Below, piece by piece: positions 1-13,000 of a stretch of 64,000 nt of DNA. How positions within the stretch are numbered: the stretch's first letter is position 1; every line of letters starts with the position of its first letter. The notes beneath the pieces were generated by a model that searched no databases, was not told the DNA's origin, and saw nothing but the letters and a program-made list of their open reading frames with translations. The position numbers were made by a program, and so were the translations under genes. Source of the stretch: Polytrichum commune (lineage: Eukaryota > Streptophyta > Polytrichopsida > Polytrichales > Polytrichaceae); contig OX485805.1 in assembly GCA_950295325.1 (NCBI GenBank), positions 47,640,758-47,704,757 on the forward strand, written 5' to 3'.

Positions 1-3000
1 AGTCATCAGAGCTACCGCCAAGGACTTCGTTCATGGAGGCATTGAGAATGAGCTCGTCAATGTGGCTTTCGTTCTCCTCACCCAAATTAAAAACTGGACT
101 CAACTGGTCGTACGATGAATCCCGTTTCGTACCTCGGGAAAAAGTATGAGCTTGTGATCCAGAATCAGTAGTCGGGGTTGGGGAAACAAGAGTTTTACCT
201 TCTGGCTCAGAATGGGGGTTCATCTTCTTTTTCCCCTTCATGGTAGTCTTCTCCAATGATTTTTGAAGTTTTTCCATCTCTTTCTGTGCGGCTTTCTCCT
301 CTGCTTCCTTTACTCTAAGCGCCTTCTTCCTATCCTCTTCTAGACGTCGGGATAGGGCCTTTGCCCTCTCATGCTCGTCTTCTATGCCCTGTAAGTCAAT
401 CATCTCAACACCAGATTCTCCAACTGCCTCCCTTGACTTCCTAAGTTCAGTTTCAAAGGAAGGAGTAAAACTAGGAGCACAGTCAAGGTACCAACCACCT
501 CCAGTGAGATGTGAGGTGGACCATGTACGCTGTTGATTTGCTGAGAACATGCACGTGGAGTTAGACTTGTCAAGCCATGCTGAGAGGAATATAGGGAGAT
601 CTTCTTTTGTTATTGCTCCTTTTGCAAGAAGCTCGTACTTGAAATACCTGCGGGAAAGACACAGCTCATCATTAAATACCTTGCAATTGATATAGCTGCC
701 ATATTAAAAACCAAAACACTATGCCAAATATAAGATCTCTAGTAGGAAAAGGAGAGGAAGATAACTCTTCGCACAATTATGTAAGTACCGTTAATTGTAA
801 CTTCATATCAGATTACCCTTAGAACAAGCATATATAACCTCATATCATATTACCCTTGTAACAAACATATCCAAGCTTATATCAGATGACCCTTATAACA
901 AACATATCTAACCTTATATCATAGTAATAGTATATGAAGCCTATCTAAGCTTATATCATATCAGCCTATTACCTTACAGTTCAAACTAACTTTATATGAG
1001 ATTAACCATAAAATAAACCTATCTAACCTTATATCAGATTACCCTTATAACGCACAACCAACTAAGCTTATATCAGATTATAACACGCAGTTCTAACCTC
1101 ATTTCAGATTACACTTATAACACAAATTTCTAACCTCATATCAGATTGACCCTACAACACATATATAACTTCACATCACATTACTAATGAAACATACATT
1201 TCTAACCTCATATCAGATTGCCCTTATAACCCAAATATCTAGAAATGCAGGTGGCAGAGTTTGAATACCAGAAAATCTGTCTCGGGGCCGAGACACTCAA
1301 ACTCGGCACTACTAAGCTTATAACAAATTGACCTTATAACACACATATCTAACCTTATATTAGATTACACTTATAACAAGCAAATGTAACCTCACATCAA
1401 ATTGACCTTGTATCAAGCATATCTAAACCTCACATCATATTACACTTATAACATACAAATCTAACCTCACAACAACTTGACCTTGTATCAAGCATATCTA
1501 AACCTCACATCATATTACACTTAAAACATACAAATATAACCTCATATCAGATTGACCTTAATACAAGCATATCTAGACCTCAGATTTCACTAACTAAGCT
1601 TATCTCATATTTCATTACCTAAGCTTATCTCAGAATTCACTAACCAAGCTTATACCAGACTACCCTAACTAAGCTTATATCAGATGTCACTAACTAAGCT
1701 TATCTCAAATTTCATTACCTAAGCTTATCTCAGATTTCACTAACCAAGCTTATACCAGACTACCATAACTAAGTTTATATCAGATTTCACTAACTAAGCT
1801 TATATCAGATGTCACTAACTAAGCTTATATCAGATTACCCTCACATCATATTACACTTATAACACACAAATCTAACCTCATATCGGATTGACCTTAATAC
1901 AAGCATATCTAGAAATCACATCAGGATGCACTTATAACACACATATCTAGCCTCATATCAGAGTACACTTATAACAAGTATAGGTAGATATCAATAGCAA
2001 CTATGATTGTAGGTAGTAGAGTTTGAATACCAGAAAATGTGTCTCGGGACCGAGACACTCAAACTAGGCCCTGGAATTTCAGAAATTTCTAGGCTTATAT
2101 GAAACTAGGCCCTAACTAAGCTTATATAAAGTTACCCTAACTAAGCTTATATCAGACTCCCCTAACTAAGATTATATCAGATTTCATTAACTACGCTTAT
2201 CTCAAAATTCACTAACCAAGCTTATACCAGACTACCCTAACTAAGCTTATATCAGATGTCTTTAACAAAGCTTATATCGGATATCACTAACTAAGCTTAT
2301 ATCAGATTTCACAAGCTAAGCTTATATGAGATTACCCTAACTAAGATTATATCAGATTACCCTAACTAAGCTTATATCAGATTACCCTAACTAAGCTTAT
2401 ATCAGATTACCCTAACTAAGCTTATATCAGATTACCATAACTAAGCTTATATCAGATTACCCTAACTAAGCTTATATCAGATTTCACTAACTAAGATTAT
2501 ATCAGATTTCACTAAGAAAGCTTACATTAGATTACCCTAATACCCAACATTGCTAACTAACCTTATATGAGATTAAACTTATATCAACCATATATAACCT
2601 CATATCAAATTTCACATATAACCCTTAATACAACCATATGTAGAGCACACACCAGATTTCACATATAACACAAATTTCTAACCTCATATCAGATTACCCT
2701 AATACCTCAAAGTGCATACTAACATCATATGAGAGTACACTTATAACACACATATAGAACTGTAGTATGAAAGGAGAGAACTCACCGAAAGATAACTCTT
2801 CGGACAATCAAGTCTGTCCCGTTAAATCCCTCAAAATCGTGAGTTTTGTTAAAGGCCTCCTGCCCTCGGAAGAATGTGGGAAACGCGATGTCCCATAATT
2901 TCATTCTACAGTCCTCGATGTATGCAACCAAGGTCAAGGGCTCACTGGGTATTGCAAAGTTGATAGCAAGTCTGTCTTGGCGCAAAGTGTCTTCAAATAT

Positions 3001-4762
3001 AATGGAAGCCTGATCGGATATCTGTATATACAGAGAGTGAACATGAACAAGAATTTGAGCAACATCGATTCATATATTGAAATAACCGTGAAACCAAGAG
3101 AAAGACCAATTAATGTAAGGGATCAAATCAAGTAACACCGAACTAAAGGGCACATAGGGGATTATGTACTCACTCCTTCCCAAAAACATGCCTTGGCTAG
3201 GAATGCAGGCAATTTGTCCTCATTGGTGGGCTTGGTCGGCAGTTTGCGAGCCTCACGTGTTGATGAAGAGGAATTGAAATATTCCAACCATTTGATTTTA
3301 GAAGCGGGTGATGCTTTTGCAGTAGCGATCAACTGCAATTTCTCTAAGTTGAGCTCGGGTGCAATTGAGTTAAGAGTATAGTGACGCGCAATCTGTGAAC
3401 CATAGAGCAATATATTAAGATCATGGAGATTAATGAATTACTTGAAAAATGTAGAATGGGTTTTAAAGTAGTGGACATACCTCCCAAAGCCATCCATCTG
3501 TCAAATTTGGGTTTGCCACACAAACTAGTTTTGACATTTTCTTATGAAGTGCCTTGGCTCTCTTTGAAGCAGCGACCTTCATGGCGGCTGCTTTTTCAGC
3601 AGCAGACACCTCTCCATCCGTTTGCTCAAGAAGTTGACGAACACCCTCATCTGCAGCAAGTGCCAGTTCGTGCTGGAAAGGGATTACCATAGTTAGTTTG
3701 TAATCAAACAACTGCGACAAAAAGGTGTTATGAAAGCACATAAAGAAACAAAAACATTTGAACATCAATTATAAGTACCAAATGTTGAAAGGGATTAGAT
3801 ATAAGAGTAATCACATCATCAAGCATCAACATCACATCATACCTGGAAGATGAAGCTCGTGAATACATGTAGATTTAATGAATACCACGTCTTCTTTGAA
3901 GTTTGAGATTTCTTGCACCTTTTAATGTCAGAGGGAGTCAAAATATCTTGGTACTGTTCGAGCGGCATAAGTCCATACTTCTGCACCCTAAATAGAGTGT
4001 GAACTGTGTTTATCTTCACGTGAGAGTCTTCTGTATGTCTACAAGTAACAATCATATATTAAAGACAAGAACAACATAATATATGTACATAGATGAAAAC
4101 CTTAAATAATGGACTTAGAAAACTTACTTGTTGATATTATGCATAACTTGCATAACAACACCAATTTTTCCCTTGGTGTCAAGGAGGATGCTATCCACCA
4201 AAAAATGCCAGGACTCTTCTGTTTTGTGAAGTCGTTCAATATGGTTCAACCAAGCCTGCCGCCTATGGTTCCCGTCACAAACAAAGAACATCAAATTCGT
4301 AAAACCGGCTAACTCTGGAACGGACAGAAGAAAGGAGTTGAATTGTTCATTTTTGGCACTCCAAATAGGACCCCACGATGCCTTATCAGCCTCAGTAACC
4401 TCATGTGTTTTTCCTTCTTCATTTGTTATTGTCACATAAAATACCGAGGCACCCTCTCTATACCCATGCACAAACTCCTGCTCCAATTTAGCAAGATCAC
4501 TTGGGAGAGTTGGCCTCACCATAGGCATGGCCAACATTCTGCACAAGGGAATAGGGAACCTTGAGGAACTCAGGGGTTGGACTCTCAGTCGAGAAATCCT
4601 GGCAACATAATTAAGTTTCTGTCGGGTCCTGATATCATCTTCATCCCCTTCATATGGATCTCTATCTCCAAGCCCCTCTTCATCCTCATCTTGACCCTCT
4701 TCAGAATAATCTAGAGAAAACAGAGAAAGAGCAGGAACATCCTCCATTGCGTTGTTCTCTAC
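1..4762 (-). CDS. ParB-like (GNHRRQA) multi-exon protein, 3' end beyond window
   Basis: At least six exons can be joined on the minus strand with GT-AG borders: about 4762-4128, 4038-3843, 3672-3481, 3392-3174, 3021-2786 and 647-1, the last running off the left edge. The first exon carries an acidic stretch and the motif DGNHRRQAWL followed by IGVVMQVMHNINK. This resembles the GxHRxxA core of ParB/sulfiredoxin-type domains. Later exons are Lys/Ala-rich, and the last visible exon ends in a charged coiled coil (EEKAAQKEMEKLQKSLEK) with a low-complexity Ser/Thr tail. The start is uncertain: an in-frame ATG lies near 4748 (MEDVPAL), or a further 5' exon may exist. I do not recognise the whole protein and assign no function. 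ParB-type domains fused to DNA methylases are known in bacteria, and a methylase-like gene lies at 37.5-38.8 kb, so the missing 3' part is worth reading. Exon borders come from splice consensus only. Confidence 0.6.
660..2785. repeat. Intron-filling 25-bp minisatellite (CTAAGCTTATATCAG family)
   Basis: The intron between the last two visible exons of the ParB-like gene consists almost entirely of degenerate short tandem repeats. The cleanest stretch, about 2330-2490, repeats a 25-bp unit containing CTAAGCTTATATCAG followed by ATTACCCTAA. Elsewhere the unit drifts to CTAACCTCATATCAGATT and ACACTTATAACACA. Two copies of the palindromic module found in the downstream satellites also lie here (about 1277 and 2039-2058). 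No coding potential is seen. Confidence 0.85.
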
Positions 4763-4839
4763 CTGCAAAATATATGTACTAGTTAATCGAGGAGAAAACA
4801 TGAGCTTAGCTGACATCAGAGTTCAAAAATTAGTTATAA

Positions 4840-6160
4840 GTGTATGTGGTATTGTTTGAACATCAAAAAACATGTCTCGGGACCGAGACACTAGTACTCG
4901 GCAGAAATATTCAACTCCAGAAATACCTATCCTTACATCGGATCACCCTCTTAGCTCACATTGCAAATTTACAATATATCAGATTACACTTATATCAGAT
5001 TACACTCATATCAGGTTACACTTATATCAGATTACACTTATAGCCCCTAAAGTCATAGTGAGGTGGTAGAGTTTGATAGTGTCAAAATAGTGTCTCGGGA
5101 CCGAGACACTAGAAATCAACTCTAAAATTCAATTTCAGAACTACCTATCCTTACACTTATATCAGAGTACACTTACATCAGATTACACTTATAGCCCCAG
5201 AAGTCATAGTGAGGTGGTAGAGTTTGATAGTGTAAAATAGTGTCTCGGGACCGAGACACTAGAAATCAAATCTAAAATTCAATTTCAAACCTACCTATCC
5301 TTACAGTTACATCAGAGTACACACATATCAAATTACACTTATAACCCATAAACTCAAAGTGAGGTGGAAGAGTTTGATAGTCTCAAATAATGTCTCGGGA
5401 CCGAGACACTTGAAATCAACTCTTAAATTCAATTTTAGAACTACCTACCCTTACACTTATATCAGAGTACACTTACATCAGATTACACTTATAGCCCCTA
5501 AAGCCATAGTGATGTGGTAGAGTTTGGTAGTCTCAAATAGTGTCTCGGGACCGAGACACTTGAAATCAACTCTTAAATTCAATTTCAGAACTACCTACCC
5601 TTACACTTATATGAGAGTACACTTACATCAGATTACACTTATAGCCCCTAAAGCCTTAGTGATGTGGTAGAGTTTGGTAGTCTCAAATAGTGTCTCGGGA
5701 CCGAGACACTAGAAATCAACTCTAAAATTCAATTTCAGAACTACCTACCCTTACACTTATATCAGAGTACACTTACATCATATTACACTTATAGCCCCTA
5801 AAGCCATAGTGATGTGGTAGAGTTTGGTAGTCTCAAATAGTGTCTCGGGACCGAGACACTAGAAATCAACTCTAAAATTCAATTTCAAACCTACCTATCC
5901 TTACACTTACATCAGATTACACTTATAGCCCCTAAAGCCATAGTGATGTGGTAGAGTGTGATAGTGTCAAATAGTGTCTCGGGACCGAGACACTAGAAAT
6001 CAACTCTAAAATTCAATTTCAAACCTACCTATCCTTACAGTTATATCACAGTATACACATATCAGATTACACTTATAACCCATAAACTCAAAGTGAGGTG
6101 GTAGAGTTTGATAGTCTCAAATAATGTCTCGGGACCGAGACTATAAAAATCGGCAGTAAT
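4840..6160. repeat. 150-bp satellite carrying a 20-bp palindrome
   Basis: A tandem array has a period of about 150 bp. The palindrome GTGTCTCGGGACCGAGACAC (9-bp arms, GA centre) begins near 5090, 5240, 5390, 5540, 5690, 5840, 5974 and 6124, and a diverged copy lies at 4872. Each unit also contains GTGGTAGAGTTTG and the phrase TTACACTTATAGCCCCTAAA. The array lies directly upstream of the first visible exon of the minus-strand ParB-like gene. Confidence 0.9.
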
Positions 6161-8186
6161 ATTCAACTTCATAACTACCTTTCGTTACACTTTTATTGAT
6201 TACACATATCATAGTACACTTATAGCACACATATCTAATAGAAACAGACCCGAGAAAGTCATATTCATACCTAGTAACCACTGTCAATTCACAGTAAAGG
6301 TGGTAGAGTTTGATATCAGATTGACCATACAAACACACAAATCTAACCTCATATCATATTACCCTTATATCAATCCTATCTAACGTTATATCAGATTACC
6401 GTTATAACTCACAAATCTAGCCTCATTTCGGTTTACCCTTATATCAAACATATCTATATTCATTTCTAACCTTATATAATACACAAATCTAACCTCTTAT
6501 CAGGTTACACTTGTTACCCACATATCTAACCACAGATCAAAGTACCTTTATGACACCCATATTCAACCTCATATCAGATTGACCTTATAACAAGCGAATA
6601 TAACCTCACATCAAATTATACTTATAACACACATATCTAACCTCATATCACACACATATCTAACCCGATATCAGATAACAGATATAGCCCAGATATTTAA
6701 TCTCACATCAGATTACAGTGATATCACCCATATTCAATCCCAGTTCAGATAGACCTTACAACACAGATATCTAACCCTAGATCAGATTACACTTCTAACA
6801 AACATTTCTAACATCATATCAGAGTACACTTATAACAAGCATATCTAGATATCAATATCTACTATGATTGTAGGTAGTAGAGTTTGAATACCAGAAAATG
6901 TGTCTCGGGACCGAGACACTCAAACTCGGCCCTGGAAAATCAGAAATTTCTAAGCTTAAATCAAATTACCCTTATACCCACAATTGCAAACTAACCTCAT
7001 ATCAGATTGCACTTGTAACCCACATATCTAACCTCACATCAGTTTGACCTTAATACTAGCATATCTAGACCTCACATCAGATTTCACCTATAACACAAAT
7101 TTCTAACCTCATGTCAGATTACACTTGTATCAAGCATATCTAGACCTCACATCAGATTTCACTTTGAACACACATATGTAGTCTCATATCAAGATACCCT
7201 TATACCCAGTATGTCTAGATTTCAATATCAAAATATCATTGTAGGGTTTACAGTTTGAATACTAGAAAATGTGTCTCGGGACCGAGACACTCAAACTCGG
7301 CCCTGGAATTTCAGAATTTTCTAAGCTTAAATCAGATTACCCTTATACCCACAATTGCAAACTAACCTCATATCAGATTGCACTTGTAACCCACATATCT
7401 AACCTCACATCAGTTTGACCTTAATACTTGCATATCTAGACCTCACATCAGATTTCACCTATAATACAAATTTCTAACCTCATATGAGATTATACTTGTA
7501 TCAAGCATATCTAGACCTCACATCAGATTTCACTTTGAACACACATATGAAGTCTCATATCAGAGTACCCTTATACCCAATATACCTAGATTTCAATATC
7601 AAATATCATTGTAGGGTTTAGAGTTTGAATACCAGAAAATGTGTCTCGGGACCGAGACACTCAAACTCGGCCTTGGAATTTCAGAATTTTCTAAGCTTAA
7701 ATCAGATTACCCTTATACCCACAATTGCAAACTAACCTCATATCAGATTGCACTTGTAACCCACATATCTAACCTCACATCAGTTTGACCTTAATACTTG
7801 CATATCTAGACCTCACATCAGATTTCACTTTGAACACACATATGAAGTCTCATATCAGAGTACCCTTATACCCAATATATCTAGATTTCAATATCAAATA
7901 TCATTGTAGGGTTTAGAGTTTGAATACCAGAAAATGTGTCTCGGGACCGAGACACTCAAACTCGGCCCTAACTGAGCTTATATCAGGTTATCCGAACTAA
8001 GCTTATATCAAACTACCCTAACTAACCTTATATCAGATTTAACTTACTTAGCTTACATCAGATTACCCTAATACCCAACATAGCTAACTAACCTTATATC
8101 AGATTGCACTTGTAACCCAAATATCTAACCTCATATCAGTTTGACCTTAATACTAGCATATCTAGACCTCACATCGGATTACATTT
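6161..8186. repeat. About 370-bp higher-order satellite with the same palindrome
   Basis: This stretch is made of the CTAACCTCATATCAGATT-type repeats also found in the 660-2785 intron. From about 6890 a larger unit emerges: palindrome copies start at about 6900, 7271, 7641 and 7936. The first three are 370-371 bp apart and the last interval is shortened to about 295 bp. Each palindrome sits inside a wider inverted pair, GAGTTTGA on the left and TCAAACTC on the right. The same satellite resumes at 9861-10090 after a solo LTR insertion. Confidence 0.88.
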
Positions 8187-9860
8187 TGTCACCAAAAAGC
8201 CTTCACCCTTCAATTTTGTCCTAGCCCGAATGGAAAAGTTTATAATGACATGTAGAGATTTCTCTCTTTGTAACACAATGTATGATTCCAATCTATCGTT
8301 GGAATATACACAACTTAGCCAAGTCTATACTATGTCTTCTTACACTCCTTAATCTCGGGTAATGTCACATCCTTGTACTTCTCTAAAGTCCACCCAGCCG
8401 CTTTGGCCACGCATGCCTTCAAAGATATCCCTCTTGTGAAACGAGTCCTTGCCGTCGACTCCACACTACTACATGAGTTCTCGTTTATTGATTCCATGAA
8501 TTACACAAGTTTAAGTATTGATAAATACTTGTCACTTATTGTAGTTTTCTCCTCACGCTTCAACCACTATATTGGTTTAATAAACTAATGGTTATCTCTA
8601 ATGGAACCATGCAAACTTCTTTTGTTCCCCTAGACTTTACTAGCTAATAGTGTAACTTTCCCATTACTTCTCGGAATGTCCTGAAATTTTATCTGTAACT
8701 AGAGAGACAAAGCAAAAAACATCTCACCAATTTGTGAGCCTATCCCATTTTCTGTCCGACAGTTATGACCATTTTAGTGTGTCGGTCTACCCAGATGTCA
8801 GATTGTCATAACTTCCTCTCACAGGCTCTAAAGAACTTCAAATTTTGGGAGCAATCACAAAAACTAATTGTTTATGAACCCCTGAAATTTCAAACTATTT
8901 TCATTTTCTGCCAAAACGTTATGGCCTTTTTAATCTGCAACTCTTGAAAACACTTCAGAATAATATATCTCCTTCTCATCTACTTGGAATGACTTGAAAT
9001 TTGTACCTTAACTAGGAAACCTAAGAACAAAGCATCCTTCAAAATTTCATGCGTTTCCAAGCCTCTGTCTAGGAGTTATGCCCATTTCAGCTTGAAAATG
9101 TAGGCGAAGTTCAGAATGTCATAACTGCTGCTCTAGTACTCCAAACATCCTCAGATTTTGACCATGTTCATATAAACAAGTTGTTTACTAACCCTCTAAA
9201 TTTCAACGAAGTATCTTCTTTTGCTCGGAAGTTATGCCCCTTACAACCTAGACTACTCAAGAAATACCCAAGAAATATGAACTCAAGTACTACAACTTGA
9301 AGCCATAAAATATCTTAAAATTATTCACACCAAAACTAATTCTAACAAAAGGTCAAGCCCTCTTCAAGGCCAACTAGCCTTGGCTCTCCAACTAAAAACT
9401 AAGCACACACATGTGCTCCAATCTTGCTTCCAACACACCCACACTTATAACACGTGGGGTGGCTTGGAGCACGAAGGGAAGAGAGGATGAGTGAGGGAAG
9501 AATGAGGGATTATATAGTGAGTTTGAGGGGGTGAGCACCCTCAAGGCTCACGATAAGCCCTTGAGATCTCCTCTTACTTTGTAGGCTCTAATCCTATCTC
9601 CTAAGCCTTCCTCCCTCAAATGATCAACAAGGATCCTAATTCAAACATTTAACTAACCTTGGTTTTCTACCTACCACACTTTACCAAGGTTTGTCCTTCT
9701 CCTACTTAAATTCACTCCACAAAAGCCTAATGCTTCAAACTAAGCTTTCTTCAAGCTTCTTTCTTTTTATATTTTTGTGAATAATCATAAATCACCAAAA
9801 TACCACTTGTAATGTTTTACAAGTGTTAACAACCAATGTGGGCATCAATTTGGGCTCACA
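8187..9860 (-). mobile_element. Solo LTR, family A (copy 1), with target duplication
   Basis: A 1674-bp element runs from TGTCACC to GGCTCACA. It interrupts the satellite and is flanked by CATTT (8182-8186) and CACTT (9861-9865), a 5-bp target duplication with one mismatch. It is homologous in reverse orientation to the LTRs at 57952-59992 and 15760-29493. Read on the minus strand it has a TATATAA core promoter (near 9510-9520) and a conserved short ORF. No internal retrotransposon region or second LTR is present, so it is a solo LTR. Confidence 0.88.
8330..8497 (-). CDS. Short ORF conserved in LTR family A (copy 1, intact)
   Basis: A 55-codon ORF starts at ATG (MESINENSC) and ends in TAG inside the solo LTR. 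Its core reads VESTARTRFTRG followed by SLKACVAKAAGWTLEK. The same reading frame is recognisable in the other three LTRs of the family (15892-17858, 25259-25426, 59583-59789). Against the 59583 copy most base differences over the core fall at third codon positions and are synonymous, the pattern expected for coding sequence. It lies downstream of the LTR TATA box, so it would be in the leader of a retroelement transcript. I recognise no known domain. Confidence 0.55.
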   Translation of the reverse strand: MESINENSCSSVESTARTRFTRGISLKACVAKAAGWTLEKYKDVTLPEIKECKKT

Positions 9861-10090
9861 CACTTATAACACAAATTCCTAACCTCATATTTGATTACAC
9901 TTGTATCAAGCATATCTAGACCTCACATCAGATTTCACTTCAAACACACATGTGTAGTCTCATATCAGAGTACCCTTATACCAAGTAAATCTAGATTTCA
10001 ATATCAAATATCATTGTAGGGTTTAGAGTTTGAATACCAGAAAATGTGTCTTGGGACCGAGACACTCAAACTCGGCCCTGGAAAATCAGA
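9861..10090. repeat. Continuation of the 370-bp satellite
   Basis: The satellite resumes after the solo LTR. One more palindrome copy is at about 10046, with one arm base changed (GTGTCTTGGGACCGAGACAC). It ends directly against the first coding-like sequence of MULE copy A near 10090. Confidence 0.85.
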
Positions 10091-13000
10091 ATTTTCTAAG
10101 CTTATTTGAATCTCAACCCACCTGACTCCTCAGTTACTCCGGTGGTCGTGGTTCAGAGTCCACATGCACGGACTCCATCTTTGCAAGCGGATGTTGCAAC
10201 GCTGATAGAGGACATGTCTACCTTACAAACTCATGCCTATTCTAGAGCAGGGATTATTAAACCGGGCACGTACTCTAGATATGTATTAAGGAGTTCTCCA
10301 CTTCCCAAACGACAGAAACTCGGTTGCGCAGGATGCACTGCAGTTCATAGTTTAGGGATTGACCATTGTCATAAACATGACGGTGACAAAAATGGCAAAG
10401 GGCCCCATAAGCGTCTTTGTCGTTAATCACAATGTAGCATTCTATTGTTTGGGATTTATTATTGCAGAGCTACTATTATGCTCTCCACATTATTCGTGGC
10501 GGCCGTCATTCTTATGGCCTTATTTGCCAATATATATTATAACCAACAATGTTTAGAATGTATGTCTGTTCTTGGTTTCTACAATTTGAAAACATGTAAA
10601 CATAACAACTTGTCAGTGTATATGATACGCCCACCTCTTTCGCTCTATTTATATTGGAATATTATGTTTGAAATAGATATCGGTTTCTTACCTATCTCAG
10701 ACTTGCATCCAAAAATGGTTTTTCAGCCGTCTTTCAGCTTACTCTCCATGACTCTCTATTATCTTCTGAAATTCCGCTTGCTGGTACATAAATTACCAGT
10801 TTGCACTGTAATTTGTTCCCTCTTATATATTCATGCCATTTCAATGTTCACAGTACTTGTTTTGTTCAGAGTTCTGTGGTATACTATGGCCCTGCTTCGT
10901 GCTGAACCTCATTCTGTTCCGGTCCTCTTTCCATTAGGTGAAGACGATCATGCTATAGTCACTTGTGCAACATTGAGTTTGAGGTTTCAATATCGTGAGG
11001 TCACTATCTTTGTCGAAGAAGAAGTTTTTGACGATCATACCGGTCTAGTTTCACATGCAGTTCGTCAGACTAGAGTAGATAATGACGTCGGTACGTTCTG
11101 GTTGCTGAAGCCTGGAAAATATCGTGTATATGGAGTCTCTGAGTCTATGTTTGAGTGTTCCACTGAACTTCTAACACCTAAGGAGTCTTCCACTGTTAGC
11201 ATTGAGAGACCGGTGATGTCTAAGGTCAAAATTGAGCCCGGTCTAAATACAATTTATGAGTTGAGTGATGATTCCGACGGCGATGTTGAATTCTTAAAAT
11301 CAGCGAGCAGAGTCCAAGCTTCGTTGTCTCCACAAGTAGTTCGCAAGGAAACAACTCCTCCTGTTAGTCCGTCTCCTAATCCTGGTCAGGCCAAGGTTGT
11401 GGCAAGTCCTCTTGTCAGTACCATTCATTCATTGATGCGCCTTGGAGCTCGTAAGCGGTCCAAAAGTGTGTTATCTCGAATTAACTTTGATGCGATCAGA
11501 CTCCAGCAGGTTGATTACCTTCCCCCTCGTTACGATGGGGACGTTATCTTCGAATTTCCACCTTTAGGTGACCATGGCCAGAATACAAAGGCCAAGCTGC
11601 TTCGTGGAATGGATAGAAGGTACGATGGCCATGCTTGGACTCGCACAATTACATCCAATATTCAGAACGATCTGAAGCTTTTGTTTCGTGCATCTTCTTG
11701 TTTGGGCCACCTCCGTTGCGACAATCCTGCCTGTGAGTATCTTCAGCGAGACCATAGGACTTCCAAAGTGAATGAAACATAGTGGGAAAGATTATCTGAG
11801 AAATTGTTTGAAGTGGGGTCCAAGCCTCCAACTGGTTCGACCGTTGTTTGCAAATCATGTAACGTCCCTCCCACCTGTGTTGTTGTCTGCACTGCTAAGA
11901 TCTACTATGTTACCGCGACACCTCACATGACGAGGGCTTGTGTGCACTTGGGATCTCACAATCATCCCGTCAAGTCAGGTGATCATTGGGACTTCATCGA
12001 TTTGACAAACACCTTGATTGGGAATCAAGTCGAACGCACCCCATTAGCCACTCGCTCCGCTATTGTGCTTGAAACTGCAAAGGAAGTACTGGGCCCACTC
12101 CTCCTTGCTAAAGAAGGTGACCCACAAAAGATCTTGGAGCTGGACGAGCTGCAAGTTATTTTCGATCGGTATAAGCACCTCACCTCGCCCAACATTCGTA
12201 ACGCGGTCACCACGTTCAGGACTATGCGTCGCTTTGGAGTCATGGACAGTATTACCAAGTTACGCGGTGCTAGCAATTGGAGGTTCGTGCAGCAGAATAG
12301 GTTTCCAGGGCAAGGAATGGACATGGACAAGGTCTTTCTCTTCAAGATGTCTGAAGTTGGACCGGGCAGCGGAGTCGACCTGGTCAAACGAATGCAACCC
12401 GGTGGTGACTTGGAGAACTCTTGGATAATGTTTGACCATGTCAAACGGGTCAGGTCGTGGATGACAATGGCTTGCCATGTGTACGATTCCACATATTGCC
12501 GTGTCATGACCATCGCAGTATGCGACATGCAGTCTGAAGATGTTGCAGCCCAGTCAGTCGTATGGAAGAACATGAATGCTCTCATGGCTCAACATGGAGT
12601 GGACAAAGTCAATTTTAAAGGTTTCATGGCCGACAGTGCACAAGCCAACTGGAATGCTGTTCGAATCATATACAGAAGTGGAGATGCGTCTGAGAAGATG
12701 GTGGACAGAGAGAGGACTTGTCTTTTCCATTGGACGCAGTCCTTGGAGAAACATACCAAGGCCGATATCCGTCAAGACCTGCAACATCAACATCGAATAC
12801 TATGCCAGCAATACAAGAATGCGAAATCGATGGCAGAGGCCGAGACAAAGTATTTGGCAATTCGGGCATGGTGGATGTCATCCAGGGCAGCAACTGAACA
12901 AGGTCTACCTCGACTAGAGCTCTGGTTGGCCTTCTGGCATTTCCGTTACTGCCAATGGGGTGGATTTATGGAGTTGGTAAGTCTATACTTCCCTCTATAT

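Noticed and set aside
5090..6140. CRISPR-like appearance (regularly spaced palindromic repeats)
   Set aside because: The 150-bp spacing sequence is itself repeated, and the context is eukaryotic with no cas genes; it is a satellite.
10445..10880. Hydrophobic, membrane-like translation upstream of MULE copy A
   Set aside because: It is AT-rich, absent from copy C at the homologous place and probably intronic.
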